Positions 63,794 to 64,000 of a DNA stretch of 64,000 bases are shown in pieces (within the stretch, counting starts at the first letter, position 1; the number at the start of each line of letters is the position of its first letter). The notes below the pieces were generated by a model, which had not been told where the DNA came from, did not search any database, and saw only the letters and a program-made list of their open reading frames with translations. The position numbers and the translations under genes are program-made. Source of the DNA: Xestospongia muta (lineage: Eukaryota > Porifera > Demospongiae > Haplosclerida > Petrosiidae); NCBI GenBank assembly GCA_963693285.1, contig OY848928.1:2418501-2482500 (forward strand), read 5' to 3'.

Positions 63794-64000
63794 ATCTAAA
63801 ATAAAGAGTTTAGAGCTTTTTGAAAGTTAAAAAAGATTAGAAATTAACTGTGAAAACTGGTTAAATAAGCTGATCTAAAGAGTTTAGTAAGTTTATCTGT
63901 CTTAAATATACTAATAAAGTAGTCTAAATAGGTTAAAACTCTAAAATAAAGAGTTTAGAGCTTTTTGAAAGTTAAAAAAGATTGGAAATTAACTGTGAAA

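Larger units (their letters stand above)
54289..64000 (-). repeat. Inverted satellite array
   Basis: About 67 monomers of the same 145-bp family, all reading on the minus strand and continuing past the window end. The monomer classes match those of the + array: read as the reverse complement, 55,085 down to 54,420 gives the CpG-bearing monomer, AAAGTCTTT-like, TTTACC linker, CTCTAAAATC, ATTTTTAAC linker and AATTCCTAATC series also found from about 42,947 to 43,770. The arm therefore derives from the same higher-order unit. No gene or other element interrupts it. Confidence 0.96.

Noticed and set aside
1..64000. CRISPR array
   Set aside because: Repeats are directly abutting 145-bp monomers that are alike along their whole length. 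There are no unique spacers of constant size, and no cas genes.
1..64000. Protein-coding genes
   Set aside because: Consensus stops close all six frames within the first ~30 bp of each monomer, and 145 is not a multiple of 3, so frames rotate. Any short open stretch is a by-product of the repeat.
1..64000. Telomeric or simple microsatellite repeats, rDNA, tRNA arrays
   Set aside because: No short telomere-type unit, no conserved rRNA segments, and no cloverleaf with the usual TTC/GG box elements is visible in the monomer.
1..64000. Naming the species or satellite family
   Set aside because: Several insect and other eukaryotic genomes have AT-rich satellites near 140-145 bp. I could not match this monomer to a named family from memory.

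Overview
This window is one uninterrupted block of satellite DNA. I see no gene, transposon, RNA gene or unique sequence in it. All resolved bases belong to about 440 copies of a single AT-rich monomer, usually 145 bp long (144-146 bp, the length changes falling in T and A runs). A consensus counted by hand has about 23% GC, no CpG, and twice as many C as G on the + strand. Such a long homogeneous array, together with a 200-N scaffold gap, points to a eukaryotic chromosome assembly, most likely centromeric or pericentromeric heterochromatin. The species and chromosome cannot be named from this sequence.

Layout. Positions 1-53,626 are head-to-tail monomers in one orientation. Positions 53,627-53,826 are N. 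The array resumes in the same orientation for 451 bp (53,827-54,277) and then switches orientation at about 54,277. From there to 64,000 every monomer reads on the other strand, so the window holds a large inverted repeat of satellite with an 11-nt spacer (54,278-54,288).

Higher-order structure. Rare variant monomers act as markers and show nested duplications: (1) a 33-monomer, 4,780-bp direct repeat (1-3,115 = 4,781-7,895); (2) a 25-monomer, 3,624-bp repeat in two adjacent copies (12,190-19,437), present again at 34,930-42,177; (3) a giant direct repeat, unit A 5,652-29,261 (about 163 monomers) and unit B 29,262-51,857 (about 156 monomers), which differ mainly by five clean whole-monomer gains or losses; (4) in the inverted arm, a 1,739-bp-offset repeat and a 6-monomer, 869-bp repeat. 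The monomer may itself descend from a dimer of about 72 bp, because two short blocks recur 71-72 bp apart.

Within the monomer, the first ~60 bp is almost invariant and contains overlapping dyad symmetries (CTCTAAA/TTTAGAG and AAACTCT/AGAGTTT). The T/A-tract stretch at monomer positions 124-145 is where most variants lie. This uneven conservation could mean protein binding or a structural constraint, but that is inference. Coding potential is effectively absent: consensus stops close all six frames within the first 30 bp, and 145 is not a multiple of 3.
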